A stretch of 64,000 nt of DNA from Oceanimonas smirnovii ATCC BAA-899 (GTDB taxonomy: Bacteria > Pseudomonadota > Gammaproteobacteria > Enterobacterales > Aeromonadaceae). Position 1 is the stretch's first letter; every line of letters starts with the position of its first letter. The translations under genes were made by a program, and so were the position numbers. A model generated the notes under the pieces. That model worked only from the letters and a program-made list of their open reading frames with translations, did not search any database and was not told where the DNA came from. The stretch lies in assembly GCF_000381965.1 (NCBI RefSeq), contig NZ_KB908469.1, positions 22,330 to 86,329 of the forward strand, read 5' to 3'. Positions 36,172-46,499 of this stretch are shown here, one piece after another.

Positions 36172-37553
36172 AATGACTCCAGAAAGGCGATAAGTTGTTC
36201 ACGTTCTTGGGCGCTGGCGGCCAGCACCCGGTTACGGGCCGCCTCGGCCTCGCCGCCGTGCCAGATCACGGCTTCCAGCGGAGTGCGGGCGCGGCCGTCG
36301 TGCAGATAGCGGGCGGGCTCACCAGCCACTTCATCGGCATAGCCAAGGCCCCACAGCGGCGGTGTGCGCCACTCCCGGCCACTGGCGGCAAACTCGGGGC
36401 GGTTATCGGCCAGATCTTCCCCCATGTCGTGCAGCAGCAGATCCGTGTAGGGATAAATGGTCTGGCCGCTCAGCGCCGGGCTTTCATGCTCACCGGTGGT
36501 GTAAGACGGCGTGTGGCAGCCGGCACAGCCCAGCGCCAGAAACAGCCGCTCGCCGGCCTGCACCTGCGGATCGTCCAGGTTGCGCCGGGCGGGCACGGCC
36601 AGATGCTGGCTGTAGAAGGTGACCGCGTCGAGAATATCGTCACTGACTTCGGGCTTGCCGCCGTCGGGGTATTGCCCGCAGTTTTGCGCTGCGGTGCAGT
36701 CATCGACCGGCACCAGGTGGGAAGTCAGTCCCATATCACCGGCAAAGGCATGAGCATTTTGCTGGCGCAGGCTGGGCTGGCCGGCCTTCCAGCCAAAGCG
36801 GCCTGCCACGGTTTTATTTGCGGCATTGTCCCACACTTTGTTGGTGCGGCCGCGAATGCCGTCGTTGTTTTTATCGTTAATATCTTCCCGCGCCAGCAGA
36901 CTGGCTTCGGGAATGGCTTCCAGCAGGCCCAGGCCAATCATGGGCGGCGCAATACGGGCCGAGGTGAGCAGCTCATTACCGGGCGCGCCGTAGCCCGGCT
37001 TTTCTATGGTCAGGTGCGGGCGGCGCAGCTCCAGGGTGCTGCCATCGTTAAAGCGCACGGTTTCGGGTGTGTAGCGAATGGCTACCTTGCCTTCGGGCAC
37101 GGCACCGGGAATGGCCATGTCCTGCAGCTGACCGCCATAGACCGGATGAGGCACCACACCAAGGGTTTGCAGATAGGCCCTGTGCTGCTGGCTTTCATCG
37201 GCGGGAATGGACAGCCGCACCAGCATGCTGACCGCATTGTCACCGTCAAAGGCGGGCGGGTGGCCGCGGCCGTCTTTAACGTGGCAGCTCTGGCAGGCGT
37301 TGGTGTTGAACAAGGGGCCCAGGCCGTCGCGGGCATCTGTGGTGGCCGGGGCGGCAACCCAGGGGTTGCGAAAGAAACTGTTGCCCACGGAAAAGTCGAG
37401 GCGCTTGTCAAAGCTCAGGTTGGAGGCTGGCATGGAAAAGGCGTTGGCACCGGTTTTGGTGGTGCTGGTGTCGCCGCCGGGTTTGGCGGGGTTGGCCTGG
37501 GCGCTCAAGGCAAAGGCAGCGCCAAGCAGCAGACCGGTGAGTCGAAATAGCAT
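36168..37553 (-). CDS. Di-haem c-type oxidoreductase
   Basis: A 461-aa periplasmic cytochrome with a signal peptide of about 20 residues and two c-haem attachment motifs, Cys87-xx-Cys90-His91 (ACQSCHVKDG) and Cys343-xx-Cys346-His347 (GCAGCHTPS), in the pattern of the di-haem oxidoreductase (MauG/CcpA-related) family. A Ca-binding-like loop DINDKNNDGIRG lies near 224-235. Between two imelysin genes it could oxidise or reduce iron during uptake, as proposed for similar clusters. That role is inferred from context. GGAG lies 5 bases before the ATG. Confidence 0.9.
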   Translation of the reverse strand: MLFRLTGLLLGAAFALSAQANPAKPGGDTSTTKTGANAFSMPASNLSFDKRLDFSVGNSFFRNPWVAAPATTDARDGLGPLFNTNACQSCHVKDGRGHPPAFDGDNAVSMLVRLSIPADESQQHRAYLQTLGVVPHPVYGGQLQDMAIPGAVPEGKVAIRYTPETVRFNDGSTLELRRPHLTIEKPGYGAPGNELLTSARIAPPMIGLGLLEAIPEASLLAREDINDKNNDGIRGRTNKVWDNAANKTVAGRFGWKAGQPSLRQQNAHAFAGDMGLTSHLVPVDDCTAAQNCGQYPDGGKPEVSDDILDAVTFYSQHLAVPARRNLDDPQVQAGERLFLALGCAGCHTPSYTTGEHESPALSGQTIYPYTDLLLHDMGEDLADNRPEFAASGREWRTPPLWGLGYADEVAGEPARYLHDGRARTPLEAVIWHGGEAEAARNRVLAASAQEREQLIAFLESL

Positions 37554-37614
37554 AAAGACTCCAGAGTAAAAGGGCCGTGCATTGCCGGCCCTGTTGTTAT
37601 TGTTGTTACTGCAC

Positions 37615-38874
37615 TCAGAATTCGTGATCGGCGGTATCCGGGTTCAGGTTGCTGATGCCAAGGGTGTTGGCGGCCAGTTCAATGGCGCGGGTCTGCTCCA
37701 CCAGCGCGCTGATGGCGTTTTCCACCAGCTGGTTGCCTTGCGGGTTATCGGAGGCGATCAGCTGATCAAAGTGCACCTTGTTCACCTCGGCGGATTGTAC
37801 CAGCTGATATACCGCCTGCTCACTGGTGCGGAACTGATCGCCGATTTGGGTGGCGGCCTGGCCATCCTGCTGGGCCACCAGCTGCAGCAGAGACGGGCCC
37901 TGCAGTGTGCTGCCGTCAATGCGCTGATATTCCCCGAACATCAGATTGCTGATGCCTTTCTCGTTGTAGTAGTGAGAGTGGTGAGTGTTGTCGGAGAAGC
38001 AGTCGTGCTCGTCTTCCACCGAGTTGGCCACCAGCGCCACCTTCATGCGTTCACCGGCCAGCTCACCCAAAGACAGGGAGCCCATGCCAAACAGCATGCG
38101 GCGCAGGCCTTCTCCCGCCGGCAGGGCGGTCAGCTCGGCGCGGTAGTTATCCTGGTCTGGCTGCCACTGGCCGGCCATGTATTGCAGATCCTGAATAAGC
38201 AGAGTGCTTGCCGCCTGCAGGTAGTCGCGGCGGCGGTCACAGTTGCCGTGGGTGCAGTTTTCACCCAGAGCATAGTCGGTCCAGGGGCGTTCACCGGCAC
38301 CGGCGTTGGTACCGTTCAGATCCTGACCCCACAGCAGAAATTCAATGGCATGATAGCCGGAGGCCATGTTGGCTTCAGAGCCGGCCAGCTCATTCAGGCT
38401 GGCCAGCAGCTCGGGGGTGATCTCGGATACGTCCAGCAGCTCGCTGCCTACCTGCAGCTGGGGGTTGGCAATAATGTTGGCGGTGGCACCCGGGTTGCCC
38501 AGCTCGTGCTGATAGCCGGGGGCGACATAGTCGATCAGGCCTTCATCCAGCGGCCAGGCGTTCAGCTGGCCTTCCCAGTCGTCCACAATGGGGTTGCCGA
38601 AGCGGAATACTTCCGACTGCTGATAGGGTACCCGGGCAGCCAGCCAGGCGGTGCGGGCGGCATTCAGGCTTTGTTCACTGGGGTTGGCCAGCAGCTCGGC
38701 AATGGCCTTGTCCAGATCCTGCGCGGCGATTAAGGCGTCGCTGTAAACGGCATGAGCGATATCAGCGTAATGCTCTACAACCTGATCCTGGGTAACGGCG
38801 GGTGTGCTGGTCTGGGCACAGGCGCTCAGCAGGCCGCCAATGGCGGCAGCAAGGGCAAGTTTGCGGAAGTGCAT
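37615..38874 (-). CDS. Imelysin-family lipoprotein, 419 aa (IrpA/EfeO-like)
   Basis: First gene of the four-gene operon. Lipoprotein signal with lipobox LSAC (Cys19), then two imelysin helical repeats. The GxHxxE motif is intact: Gly173-Tyr-His175-Ala-Ile-Glu178 in SGYHAIEFLLWGQD. This is the proposed iron-site motif of imelysin-like proteins such as IrpA and EfeO. Expected to act in the periplasm in iron or haem acquisition. I looked for a Fur box upstream and did not find a convincing one. Confidence 0.9.
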   Translation of the reverse strand: MHFRKLALAAAIGGLLSACAQTSTPAVTQDQVVEHYADIAHAVYSDALIAAQDLDKAIAELLANPSEQSLNAARTAWLAARVPYQQSEVFRFGNPIVDDWEGQLNAWPLDEGLIDYVAPGYQHELGNPGATANIIANPQLQVGSELLDVSEITPELLASLNELAGSEANMASGYHAIEFLLWGQDLNGTNAGAGERPWTDYALGENCTHGNCDRRRDYLQAASTLLIQDLQYMAGQWQPDQDNYRAELTALPAGEGLRRMLFGMGSLSLGELAGERMKVALVANSVEDEHDCFSDNTHHSHYYNEKGISNLMFGEYQRIDGSTLQGPSLLQLVAQQDGQAATQIGDQFRTSEQAVYQLVQSAEVNKVHFDQLIASDNPQGNQLVENAISALVEQTRAIELAANTLGISNLNPDTADHEF

Positions 38875-38963
38875 CTGTTTATCCTTATGAGGTTGCGAAT
38901 TATTTGTATTGACAGGCGATTTTAACGGCAGCTCATGCAGAAAAACAATGAATAATTGGCTGA

Positions 38964-39425
38964 CTATTCCGCGATTGGCGCGCAGATAGCGTTAAGCAGA
39001 CGTGCGATTTCTGCTGCGGAAATACCCACCGACAGCCCCCGCTTACCGCCGGACACCAGCACAGTGTTATGCTCGCGGGCGGAGGCGTCAATCACGGTAG
39101 TCAGCCGCTTTTTTTGGGCAAAGGGACTGATGCCGCCCACCTTGAAGCCGGTGAGCCGTTCGGCCTTTGGCGGCGGCATCATCTCCAGCTTTTTCACTCC
39201 GGCAGCCTTGGCCAGCCGCTTCAGATTCACCTTGCCCGACGAGGGCACCAGCGCCACCACGGCACCCTGTTCCCCTTCCGTCAGCAGGGTTTTGAACACG
39301 CGCGCCAGCGGCACCCCCAGCTGTTCAGCGGCGTGCGCGCCAAAGTCATCCTGCGCCGTGCAGTCATACTGGTACAGGGTAAAGGCGGCCTTTTGTTTTT
39401 CCAGAAACACAATGGCGGGGGTCAT
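38964..39425 (-). CDS. ybaK: YbaK, Cys-tRNA(Pro)/Cys-tRNA(Cys) deacylase
   Basis: A 153-aa trans-editing enzyme that hydrolyses Cys mischarged on tRNA-Pro. Family blocks are clear: VFKTLLTE, VVALVPSSGKVNLKRLAKAAGVKK, GGISPFAQKKRL and the C-terminal VSGGKRGLSVGISAAEIARLL. The length matches E. coli YbaK. It stands alone between the iron cluster and ppc. Confidence 0.93.
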   Translation of the reverse strand: MTPAIVFLEKQKAAFTLYQYDCTAQDDFGAHAAEQLGVPLARVFKTLLTEGEQGAVVALVPSSGKVNLKRLAKAAGVKKLEMMPPPKAERLTGFKVGGISPFAQKKRLTTVIDASAREHNTVLVSGGKRGLSVGISAAEIARLLNAICAPIAE

Positions 39426-39497
39426 GAGAGTAGTCCGGTGGTGTTGAATAAAGGAAAATTATGCAGATAAGGGCGGGGAGTGGGAAGGGCTAATCAT

Positions 39498-39525
39498 GGG
39501 ACTGGGGACTGGGGACTGGGGACTG
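39498..39525. repeat. Four tandem copies of a 7-bp unit
   Basis: GGGACTG is repeated four times head to tail without a gap, followed by GGGGGC. It lies in the ybaK-ppc spacer, outside any gene, and is a possible slippage site. Confidence 0.85.
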
Positions 39526-39609
39526 GGGGCTAGTGAATGGTTAAATGTAGGCCCGAATTTATTCGAGCAAATGCGCTCACATGCTACATCGTTGCTCCGT
39601 TGAAACGGG

Positions 39610-39690
39610 GCCTGCAAAAATTGCAGGCACAATTGCGTGCCTGCAATCACCGCCGAGCTACTTATAGCTGACAGCTTAAAGCTTACGGCT
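39610..39690. repeat. Overlapping hairpins and AGCTTAAAGCTTAC repeat downstream of ppc
   Basis: GCCTGCAA/TTGCAGGC (39610-39628) and GCAGGCAC/GTGCCTGC (39623-39644) share bases, so only one hairpin can form at a time. Further on, CTGACAGCTTAAAGCTTACGGCT (about 39669-39691) carries a core word also found at 47863-47876. One of the hairpins may end the ppc transcript, though no clear T-run follows on that strand. Confidence 0.6.
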
Positions 39691-39694
39691 GGGT

Positions 39695-42316
39695 TTAACC
39701 GGTGTTACGCATACCTGCGGCAATACCCGCTATGGTCACCATCAGCGCCTGATCCAGCACGGGGTGAATGTCACCCTGCTCCCGGGAGCGCTTGAGCAGC
39801 TCGGCCTGCAGCACGTTGAGCGGATCCGTGTAGGGGTTACGCAGCTTGATCGATTCCTGAATCCAGGGTTCGCTGGCCAGCAGCTCGGATTTTTCTTTCA
39901 GCTTCAGCACTAGCTCGGTGCTGGCGCGCAGCTCGTCCCGCAGTGTTTTGCCCAGGGCTTTCAGCTCGTCGGGCACCAGCACGCTGTCGTAGTAGGCGGC
40001 CAGGCCGAGATCGGCCTTGAGGAACACCATTTCCAGCATGTCGAGGCGGGCGCGGAAAAAGGGCCAGCCCTGATTCATGGCATGCAGGGTGGCTTCGTGG
40101 CCGTCTGCCATGACCTTTTCCAGCCCCTTGTGGGCCCCCAGCCAGGCAGGCAACATCAGCCGGTTCTGGGTCCAGGCAAAAATCCAGGGAATGGCACGCA
40201 GGCTTTCTACACCGCCGTTGGGCTTGCGTTTGGCCGGACGGGAGCCCAGCGGCAGTTTGCCCAGCTCCAGCTCGGGAGTGGCGGCACGAAAGTAGGGCAC
40301 AAAGTCAGGCTCACCGCGAATAAGTGAGCGGTAATGAGCACAGGACACCTCCGCCATGGTGTTCATCAGCTTGCGCCACTCGGGCTTTGGCTCCGGCGGC
40401 GGCAGCAGGTTGGCTTCCAGCACGGCGCTGGCATAGAGCGTCAGGCTGTCGATAGCCACTTGCGGCAGACCGAATTTAAAGCGGATCATTTCGCCCTGCT
40501 CGGTGACCCGCAAACCGCCAATGGTGGAGCCCGGCGGCTGAGCCAGAATGGCCTGACGGGCAGGACCGCCGCCCCGCCCCAGGCTGCCGCCGCGACCGTG
40601 GAACAAAGTGAGGGTGACCTTTTCCCGTTCGCTGATGGCCACCAGTTTCTCCATGGCGCTGTACTGGGCCCAGCCGGCGGCCAGCATGCCGGCATCTTTG
40701 GCGGAGTCGGAATAGCCAATCATGACGTACTGGCGGCCCTGCATATAGCCGCGATACCAGGGCTGCTGATACAGCCGTTCAATCACGGCGGCACCCTGGT
40801 TCAGATCATCCAGGGTTTCAAACAGCGGCGCTATGGGCATGGCAAAATCCACGCCGCACTCTTTCAGCAAAAGCTGTACCGCCAGCACATCTGACGGCTC
40901 ACCGGCCATGGAAATGATGTAAATACCAAAGGCATCCTGTGGATGGCGGGAAATCACCCGGCAGGTATCCAGGGTTTCCTGAGTGTCGGCCGAGGGCTGC
41001 CACTGACGGGGCAGCAGCGGGCGGCGGGAGTTGAGTTCATTGAGCAAAAACGCCTGCTTGTCGGCTTCGCTCCATTCACCATAGTCACCCAGACCCAGAT
41101 AGCGGGTAAGCTCCGCCAGTGCCTGAGCGTGGCGCTCACCGTCCTGACGAATATCCAGCTTGAGCAGATGAATGCCAAAACAGGCAACCTTGCGAATTAC
41201 ATCGAGCAGCAGACCGTCGGCAATCTTGCCCAGACCGCATTGCTGCAGCGAGTGGTAACACAGTTCCAGCGGCTGGCGCAGCTGTTCGGTTTGGGTGATC
41301 AAGTCACGGGCATCGGTCTTCTGGCCCTGAACTCTTGCATTGAGGTGCAGCAGGGTTTCGCGCAAGTCTTCCCGCAGCTGGCGCAGCACCGCCCGGTAGG
41401 GTTCGTCGCTGTCACCGCTGGCGGCGCGCAGCTCGGTGCTGGCATCCGACATTGACAGCTCGGAGACCAGCTCCTGAATGTCATTGAGGAACAGCGAGCT
41501 GGCCATCCAGCGTCCCAGCAGCAGCACTTCTTCAGTGACCCTTGCGGTAACAAAAGGGTTGCCGTCCCGGTCGCCGCCCATCCAGGAGGTAAAGCGTACC
41601 GGTGCCGCATTCAGCGGCAGGCGTTCACCCAGCTCGCGCTCCATGCGCTGATCCAGCTGGCGCAAAAAGCGGGGCAGGGCAGGCCAGAGGCTGTTTTCAA
41701 TCACCGCAAAGCCCCACTTGGCTTCATCTACCGGTGTTGGCCGCTGCGAGCGGATTTCATTACTGTGCCAGGCCTGAGTGATGAGCTGGTCGATACGGGC
41801 CAGCAGCTCGGTTTTTTCATCTTCCGGCAGATCCAGCTCCATGGCGGCCAGACAGTCATTGAGCTGTACATGTTTGTGAATAAAAGTGCGGCGGGTCACT
41901 TCCGTGGGATGAGCTGTCAGCACCAGATCAATATCCAGATTGGTCACGGCACCGCGAATATCCGCCTGGCTGACATTGGCACCTTTCAGGCGGGCAAATA
42001 CCTCGTCCAGGGGGTTGGGGCCGGCATCTTTCCGGTAACCCCGGGAAATGGTGTGAAATTGCTCGGCCACGTTGGCCAGGTTAAGAAACTGGCTGAAGGC
42101 GCGGGCCACGGGCAGCAGCTCGTCATCACTCAGTTGCTTCAGGGTCGTCAGCAGCCGCTGCTGATCGTTATCGTTGCCCTGACGCGCCGACTTGGCCAGC
42201 TGGCGAATGGTTTCTATTTTGTCGAGGAAGGCCTGTCCGTGATGATCCCGAATGGCATCGCCCAGCAACTGCCCCAGCAGACCCACATTGGCCCTGAGTG
42301 CCGCATGATTATCCAT
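39695..42316 (-). CDS. ppc: Phosphoenolpyruvate carboxylase
   Basis: Anaplerotic enzyme forming oxaloacetate from phosphoenolpyruvate and bicarbonate. The 873-aa protein (883 in E. coli) has the catalytic [13 protein letters not shown] block (His136), [16 protein letters not shown], the mobile [14 protein letters not shown] loop and the invariant C-terminal RNTG that reaches the active site. GAGG lies about 7 bases before the ATG. It is probably monocistronic. Confidence 0.97.
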   Translation of the reverse strand: MDNHAALRANVGLLGQLLGDAIRDHHGQAFLDKIETIRQLAKSARQGNDNDQQRLLTTLKQLSDDELLPVARAFSQFLNLANVAEQFHTISRGYRKDAGPNPLDEVFARLKGANVSQADIRGAVTNLDIDLVLTAHPTEVTRRTFIHKHVQLNDCLAAMELDLPEDEKTELLARIDQLITQAWHSNEIRSQRPTPVDEAKWGFAVIENSLWPALPRFLRQLDQRMERELGERLPLNAAPVRFTSWMGGDRDGNPFVTARVTEEVLLLGRWMASSLFLNDIQELVSELSMSDASTELRAASGDSDEPYRAVLRQLREDLRETLLHLNARVQGQKTDARDLITQTEQLRQPLELCYHSLQQCGLGKIADGLLLDVIRKVACFGIHLLKLDIRQDGERHAQALAELTRYLGLGDYGEWSEADKQAFLLNELNSRRPLLPRQWQPSADTQETLDTCRVISRHPQDAFGIYIISMAGEPSDVLAVQLLLKECGVDFAMPIAPLFETLDDLNQGAAVIERLYQQPWYRGYMQGRQYVMIGYSDSAKDAGMLAAGWAQYSAMEKLVAISEREKVTLTLFHGRGGSLGRGGGPARQAILAQPPGSTIGGLRVTEQGEMIRFKFGLPQVAIDSLTLYASAVLEANLLPPPEPKPEWRKLMNTMAEVSCAHYRSLIRGEPDFVPYFRAATPELELGKLPLGSRPAKRKPNGGVESLRAIPWIFAWTQNRLMLPAWLGAHKGLEKVMADGHEATLHAMNQGWPFFRARLDMLEMVFLKADLGLAAYYDSVLVPDELKALGKTLRDELRASTELVLKLKEKSELLASEPWIQESIKLRNPYTDPLNVLQAELLKRSREQGDIHPVLDQALMVTIAGIAAGMRNTG

Positions 42317-42428
42317 ATTCGCCTCTTTTGTTGATTTATTACAAAATAGTCACGTTTCCTCGTTTAATTCAGCCAGCTTTCCTTAATCTGGTCAATCCTT
42401 CGACCTGTTTGACTTCACACTTTGTAAT

Positions 42429-43580
42429 TTAATTACTTAAACAAAAGCGGTTCACCAGTCGCTGCAGTACCTCTACCGTGGGTTTAACGAAGGAGAGATC
42501 CAGATATTCATCTGGCTGGTGCGCCTGAGCAATATGTCCCGGACCCAGCACTATGGTCTGACAACCCAGCTGATTGATAAAGGGGGCTTCGGTGCAGTAG
42601 TTCACCGCCTCGGCGGCGTTACCGGTAATATCGGCGGCGGCCCGCACCAGCTCGGCGTCGGGATCGGTGCCGTAGGGCGGAATGGGCTCATGCAGATGAG
42701 TCAGCTCCAGCGCATCAGGGTATTGCTCTTTGAGCGGGGCCAGGGCGTGATGCAGCAGACCCAGCAGCTCATCCGGGCCCACACCGGGAATGGGGCGCAT
42801 ATCAAAGTGCAGCTCGCAACAGGCGCAGATGCGGTTAGGGCTGTCGCCACCATTAATGTGGCCCAGATTGAGGGTGGGCTGAGGCACCTTGAAGTGAGGG
42901 TTGGCATAGTTTTCTTTCAGCTGGCGCTGCAGATCAATCAGCCGGCCCATGACCTGCTGCATAATTTCCAGCGCGTTCACACCATTGGCGGGATCCGAGC
43001 TGTGGCCGCTTTTGCCGGTAACCCGAATGGCTTCCGACATGTGACCTTTGTGCATCATCACCGGCACCAGGCCGGTGGGCTCGCCGATGACCGCATAGTC
43101 GGGCTTGATCGCCATGGCGCTGGCAATGGCGCGGGCACCGGCCATGGTGGTTTCTTCATCGGCAGTGGCCAGAATGCGAATGGGTTTGTTGAGCTTGCTC
43201 AGATCCAGATCTTTCAGCGCTTCCACAATAAAGGCAAAGAAGCCTTTCATGTCGATGGTGCCCAGACCATAGATACGGTCGCCTTCTTCGGTGAGTTTGA
43301 ACGGATCCTTGTTCCAGCGGCCCGGATCAAAGGGCACGGTATCGGTGTGCCCGGCCAGCAGCAGGCCGCCATCGCCTTCGCCTTTGGTGGCCAGCAGATT
43401 GAATTTGCCGGGCAGATCGGGCAGTTCGGTCACTTCCACGTCAAAGCCCAGCTGGCTGAACCAGTCGGCCAGCAGACGAATGACCTGCTCGTTGCTCTGG
43501 TCCCAGCTGCTTTCGGTGCTGCTGATGGAAGGCAGTGCAATAATGTTGCGGTACATGTCCATAAAGTTAAGGGATGACAT
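42429..43580 (-). CDS. argE: Acetylornithine deacetylase ArgE
   Basis: Zinc-type M20 hydrolase releasing ornithine from N-acetylornithine. The 383-aa length equals E. coli ArgE. Metal and catalytic residues lie in [39 protein letters not shown] and [15 protein letters not shown]. The ATG at 43580 is chosen for GGAGG 5 bases upstream; an ATG twelve codons earlier has no site. It is divergent from argC, with the ARG boxes between them. Confidence 0.95.
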   Translation of the reverse strand: MSSLNFMDMYRNIIALPSISSTESSWDQSNEQVIRLLADWFSQLGFDVEVTELPDLPGKFNLLATKGEGDGGLLLAGHTDTVPFDPGRWNKDPFKLTEEGDRIYGLGTIDMKGFFAFIVEALKDLDLSKLNKPIRILATADEETTMAGARAIASAMAIKPDYAVIGEPTGLVPVMMHKGHMSEAIRVTGKSGHSSDPANGVNALEIMQQVMGRLIDLQRQLKENYANPHFKVPQPTLNLGHINGGDSPNRICACCELHFDMRPIPGVGPDELLGLLHHALAPLKEQYPDALELTHLHEPIPPYGTDPDAELVRAAADITGNAAEAVNYCTEAPFINQLGCQTIVLGPGHIAQAHQPDEYLDLSFVKPTVEVLQRLVNRFCLSN

Positions 43581-43599
43581 GGATCCTCCGTTGAAATCA

Positions 43600-43638
43600 G
43601 TCAAATTTAAATTCAATACGATTGCATAAATATGTATT
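43600..43638. promoter_or_regulatory. Pair of ARG boxes (ArgR operator)
   Basis: Two 18-bp boxes, 43600-43617 (core TGAATTTAAATTTGA on the minus strand) and 43621-43638 (ATTGCATAAATATGTATT), resemble the ArgR consensus. They are separated by 3 bp, so their centres are 21 bp apart, the classical arrangement for one ArgR hexamer. They lie between argE and argC and should repress both when arginine is abundant. Confidence 0.85.
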
Positions 43639-43769
43639 TGTTGCTAGTCTGCCACTCTGTCATTTTAGTGGACCGGCGGCATTTACCTCAGGGTGACACA
43701 GCCCCCGCAAACACGCCAGGCTGATGCCTGCTTATTGATACCAAGCTGAACGAGATTACGGACGAGACC

Positions 43770-44783
43770 ATGTTGAAAGCTGCAATCATAGGTGCCAGTG
43801 GTTACACCGGTGCCGAGCTGGCCGGACTGATCCACGGCCATCCCCATCTGGAACTGGCCGGACTCTATGTGTCCGAGGGCAGCCAGGATGCCCACAAGCC
43901 GTTTGCCAGCCTGCACCCCCGCTGGCGTGGCGTGATTGATGCGCCGCTGCTGCCGCTGGATGACGAAGCCCTCAGCCGTATTCACACTCAGGCCGATCTG
44001 GTGCTGCTGGCTACCGCCCATGAAGTAAGCCACGATCTGGCACCGGGTTTTCTGGCCAAGGGCCTGCCGGTATTTGATCTGTCCGGTGCTTTTCGCGTAC
44101 CCGGTGAAGGCTTTTATGACAAATTCTACGGCTTTGCTCACCAGCATGCCGACTGGCTGAATGATGCTGCCTACGGCCTGGCAGAATGGAACCAGGACGC
44201 TATCAAGGCAGCCAGCCTGATTGCCGTGCCCGGTTGTTACCCTACTGCGTCACTGAGCGCGCTCAAGCCGCTGCAGCAGGCCGGCCTGATTGCCGAGGGT
44301 AACCGCCCCATTATCAGCGCCGTGTCCGGCGTGAGTGGTGCCGGCCGCAAGGCAAGCATGGCCAACAGCTTCTGTGAAGTGAGCTACAAGCCCTACGGCG
44401 TGTTTACGCACCGCCATCAGCCCGAGATCAGCCATCACCTGGGCAATCAGGTGGTGTTTCAGCCGCATCTGGGTAACTTTATTCGTGGCATTCTGGCCAC
44501 CATTTATGTGCAGCTGAAAGAGGGCGTGACCGATGAGCAGATTGCCGCTGCTTATCATCAGGCCTACAACGGTCAGAAAATTGTGCGGCTGGCAGGCCAG
44601 TGGCCCCAGATTAACGATGTGGCCGGCACGCCGTTCTGCGATTTACACTGGGGCCGGGACGGTGACCAGCTGATCGTGGTTTCTGCCATCGACAACCTGC
44701 TGAAGGGGGCCGCCAGTCAGGCCATTCAGTGCATTAATATCCATCAGGGATTCTCGCCGGTGGCGGGGCTGGTCAAGGAGTAA
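43770..44783 (+). CDS. argC: N-acetyl-gamma-glutamyl-phosphate reductase
   Basis: NADPH-dependent third step of arginine synthesis. The 337-aa protein has the N-terminal [12 protein letters not shown] nucleotide fold, the catalytic Cys in VPGCYPTAS, and SGVSGAGRK. It opens the argCBFG run; argB starts 6 bp after its stop. Confidence 0.95.
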   Translation: MLKAAIIGASGYTGAELAGLIHGHPHLELAGLYVSEGSQDAHKPFASLHPRWRGVIDAPLLPLDDEALSRIHTQADLVLLATAHEVSHDLAPGFLAKGLPVFDLSGAFRVPGEGFYDKFYGFAHQHADWLNDAAYGLAEWNQDAIKAASLIAVPGCYPTASLSALKPLQQAGLIAEGNRPIISAVSGVSGAGRKASMANSFCEVSYKPYGVFTHRHQPEISHHLGNQVVFQPHLGNFIRGILATIYVQLKEGVTDEQIAAAYHQAYNGQKIVRLAGQWPQINDVAGTPFCDLHWGRDGDQLIVVSAIDNLLKGAASQAIQCINIHQGFSPVAGLVKE

Positions 44784-44789
44784 CAACGC

Positions 44790-45575
44790 ATGTCTGAACA
44801 ACAACCGCTGGTGGTGAAGCTGGGTGGCACTCTGCTGGAAAGCGAACAGGCACTGAACGCGCTGTTCTCCACGCTCAAGGCCTTTATTGATGATTCGGGC
44901 CGTCCGTTGCTGCTGGTGCACGGTGGCGGTGTGCTGGTAGATAACCAGCTCAAGGCCATGGGTCTGACCTCCACCAAGAAAAACGGCCTGCGGGTCACGC
45001 CGTTCGAGCAGATTCCGGTAATCGCCGGTGCCCTGGCCGGCACTGCCAACAAGCTGCTGCTGGCTCAGGCCATTGCTCATGAGATTCCTTCCGTGGGCCT
45101 GTGCCTGGGTGACGGTGGTCTGTGCCGGGTCAGCCAGCTGGATCCTGAGCTGGGGGCGGTAGGCCAGATTGAAGGCGGCGATGCTGCCCTGGTGAGCTCA
45201 TTGCTGGCAGGCGGCTTTCTGCCCATTGTCAGCTCTATCGGCATCACCTTTGACGGCAAGCTGATGAACGTGAACGCCGATCAGGCTGCCACCGCCATTG
45301 CCGAAATTCTTGATGCGGATCTGGTAATGTTGTCGGATGTGAGCGGCATTCTGGACGGTGAAGGCCAGCTGATCGCTCACCTGAGCGAGGCCGACGCTCA
45401 GCAGCTGATGGAACAAAACGTAATTAAAGATGGCATGGCCGTAAAGGTAAAGGCGGCGCTCAAGGCCACCAAAACCCTGGGCAAGCCGGTGGCCGTGGGC
45501 AGCTGGCGTCATCCGGAGCAGCTGTTGTCGCTGCTGGCCGGTGAGTCCGGCTACGGTACCCGTATTTCTCATTAA
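44790..45575 (+). CDS. argB: N-acetylglutamate kinase
   Basis: Second step of arginine synthesis, phosphorylating N-acetylglutamate. The 261-aa amino-acid-kinase fold shows [10 protein letters not shown] at the N-terminus, [17 protein letters not shown], and the C-terminal [15 protein letters not shown] and [12 protein letters not shown] blocks. It is close to the E. coli form (258 aa), which is usually insensitive to arginine feedback. Confidence 0.95.
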   Translation: MSEQQPLVVKLGGTLLESEQALNALFSTLKAFIDDSGRPLLLVHGGGVLVDNQLKAMGLTSTKKNGLRVTPFEQIPVIAGALAGTANKLLLAQAIAHEIPSVGLCLGDGGLCRVSQLDPELGAVGQIEGGDAALVSSLLAGGFLPIVSSIGITFDGKLMNVNADQAATAIAEILDADLVMLSDVSGILDGEGQLIAHLSEADAQQLMEQNVIKDGMAVKVKAALKATKTLGKPVAVGSWRHPEQLLSLLAGESGYGTRISH

Positions 45576-45584
45576 GGACGACTC

Positions 45585-46493
45585 ATGCAGCATTTACTGA
45601 GCCTGAAAGACTACAGCAAAGAGCAAATCGAGCAGATCCTCACGCTGGCCAAAGACGTTAAGGCCAATCCGGCCAACTATGCCGATGCCCTCAAGGGCAA
45701 AAGTGTGGTCACCCTGTTTGAAAAGCCCTCGCTGCGCACCCGGGTAACTTTTGATATTGGCGTGAACAAACTGGGTGGCCATCCCGTCTATCTGGACAGC
45801 CAGAATGGTGCCATGGGCACCCGGGAAACCGTACAGGATTTTGCCGCCAATCTGTCGCGCTGGTGCGATGCCATTGTGGCCCGGGTCTATGATCACCAGA
45901 CCTTGGTGGAAATGACCGAGCACGCCACCGTGCCGGTGATCAACTCCCTGTGCAATCTGTATCATCCGTGCCAGGCACTGGCAGATTTTCTGACCATCTC
46001 CGAGCATTTTGATGACTTGAGCAAGGTCCACCTGGCCTATGTGGGTGACGGTAACAACGTGACCCATTCGCTGCTGCTGTGTGGTGCCATTCTGGGTGCT
46101 ACCGTCACTGCAGTCAGCCCGCGTGGTCACAATGTGGATGCACAAATTCTGAAGGAAGCCGAGGCCCTGGCGGCCGTCAGTGGTGCCACCATTCGCGTGA
46201 CCGACAGCCTGGATGATATTGAAGGTGTGGATGTGATCTATACAGACACCTGGGTTTCCATGGGTGATAATACCCCGCTGGAGCAGGTGAAGGAGATTTA
46301 CATGCCTTACCAGATCAATCAGGCCCTGCTCGACAAAACCGGAGCCACCAAGGTGCTGCACTGCCAGCCCGCCCACAGGGAGTGGGAAATTACTTCCGAG
46401 GTCATGGACGGTCCTGCCTCCCTGATCCTCGACCAAGCTGAAAACCGCATGCACGCTCAGAACGCCGTGCTGCTGACATTGATGAAGGGATAA
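45585..46493 (+). CDS. argF: Ornithine carbamoyltransferase with HCQP instead of HCLP
   Basis: Forms citrulline from ornithine and carbamoyl phosphate. The 302-aa protein has the carbamoyl-phosphate motif KPSLRTRVTF, the YHPCQALADF block and a C-terminal HCQPAHRE segment. In ornithine carbamoyltransferases this last motif is nearly always HCLP; here Leu is Gln261 (CAG, 46365-46367). The rest resembles Shewanella-type ArgF. With argE present, the linear pathway through free ornithine is expected. Confidence 0.92.
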   Translation: MQHLLSLKDYSKEQIEQILTLAKDVKANPANYADALKGKSVVTLFEKPSLRTRVTFDIGVNKLGGHPVYLDSQNGAMGTRETVQDFAANLSRWCDAIVARVYDHQTLVEMTEHATVPVINSLCNLYHPCQALADFLTISEHFDDLSKVHLAYVGDGNNVTHSLLLCGAILGATVTAVSPRGHNVDAQILKEAEALAAVSGATIRVTDSLDDIEGVDVIYTDTWVSMGDNTPLEQVKEIYMPYQINQALLDKTGATKVLHCQPAHREWEITSEVMDGPASLILDQAENRMHAQNAVLLTLMKG

Positions 46494-46499
46494 TTGTTA

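Noticed and set aside
38875..38963. Fur box before the imelysin operon
   Set aside because: AT-rich words such as CAAATAATTC and GAATAATTG occur, but none matches the 19-bp consensus well enough in both halves.
39550..39660. CRISPR array in the repeat-rich spacer near 39.5 kb
   Set aside because: The repeats are 7-bp tandem units and single hairpins without regular spacers, and no cas genes are nearby.
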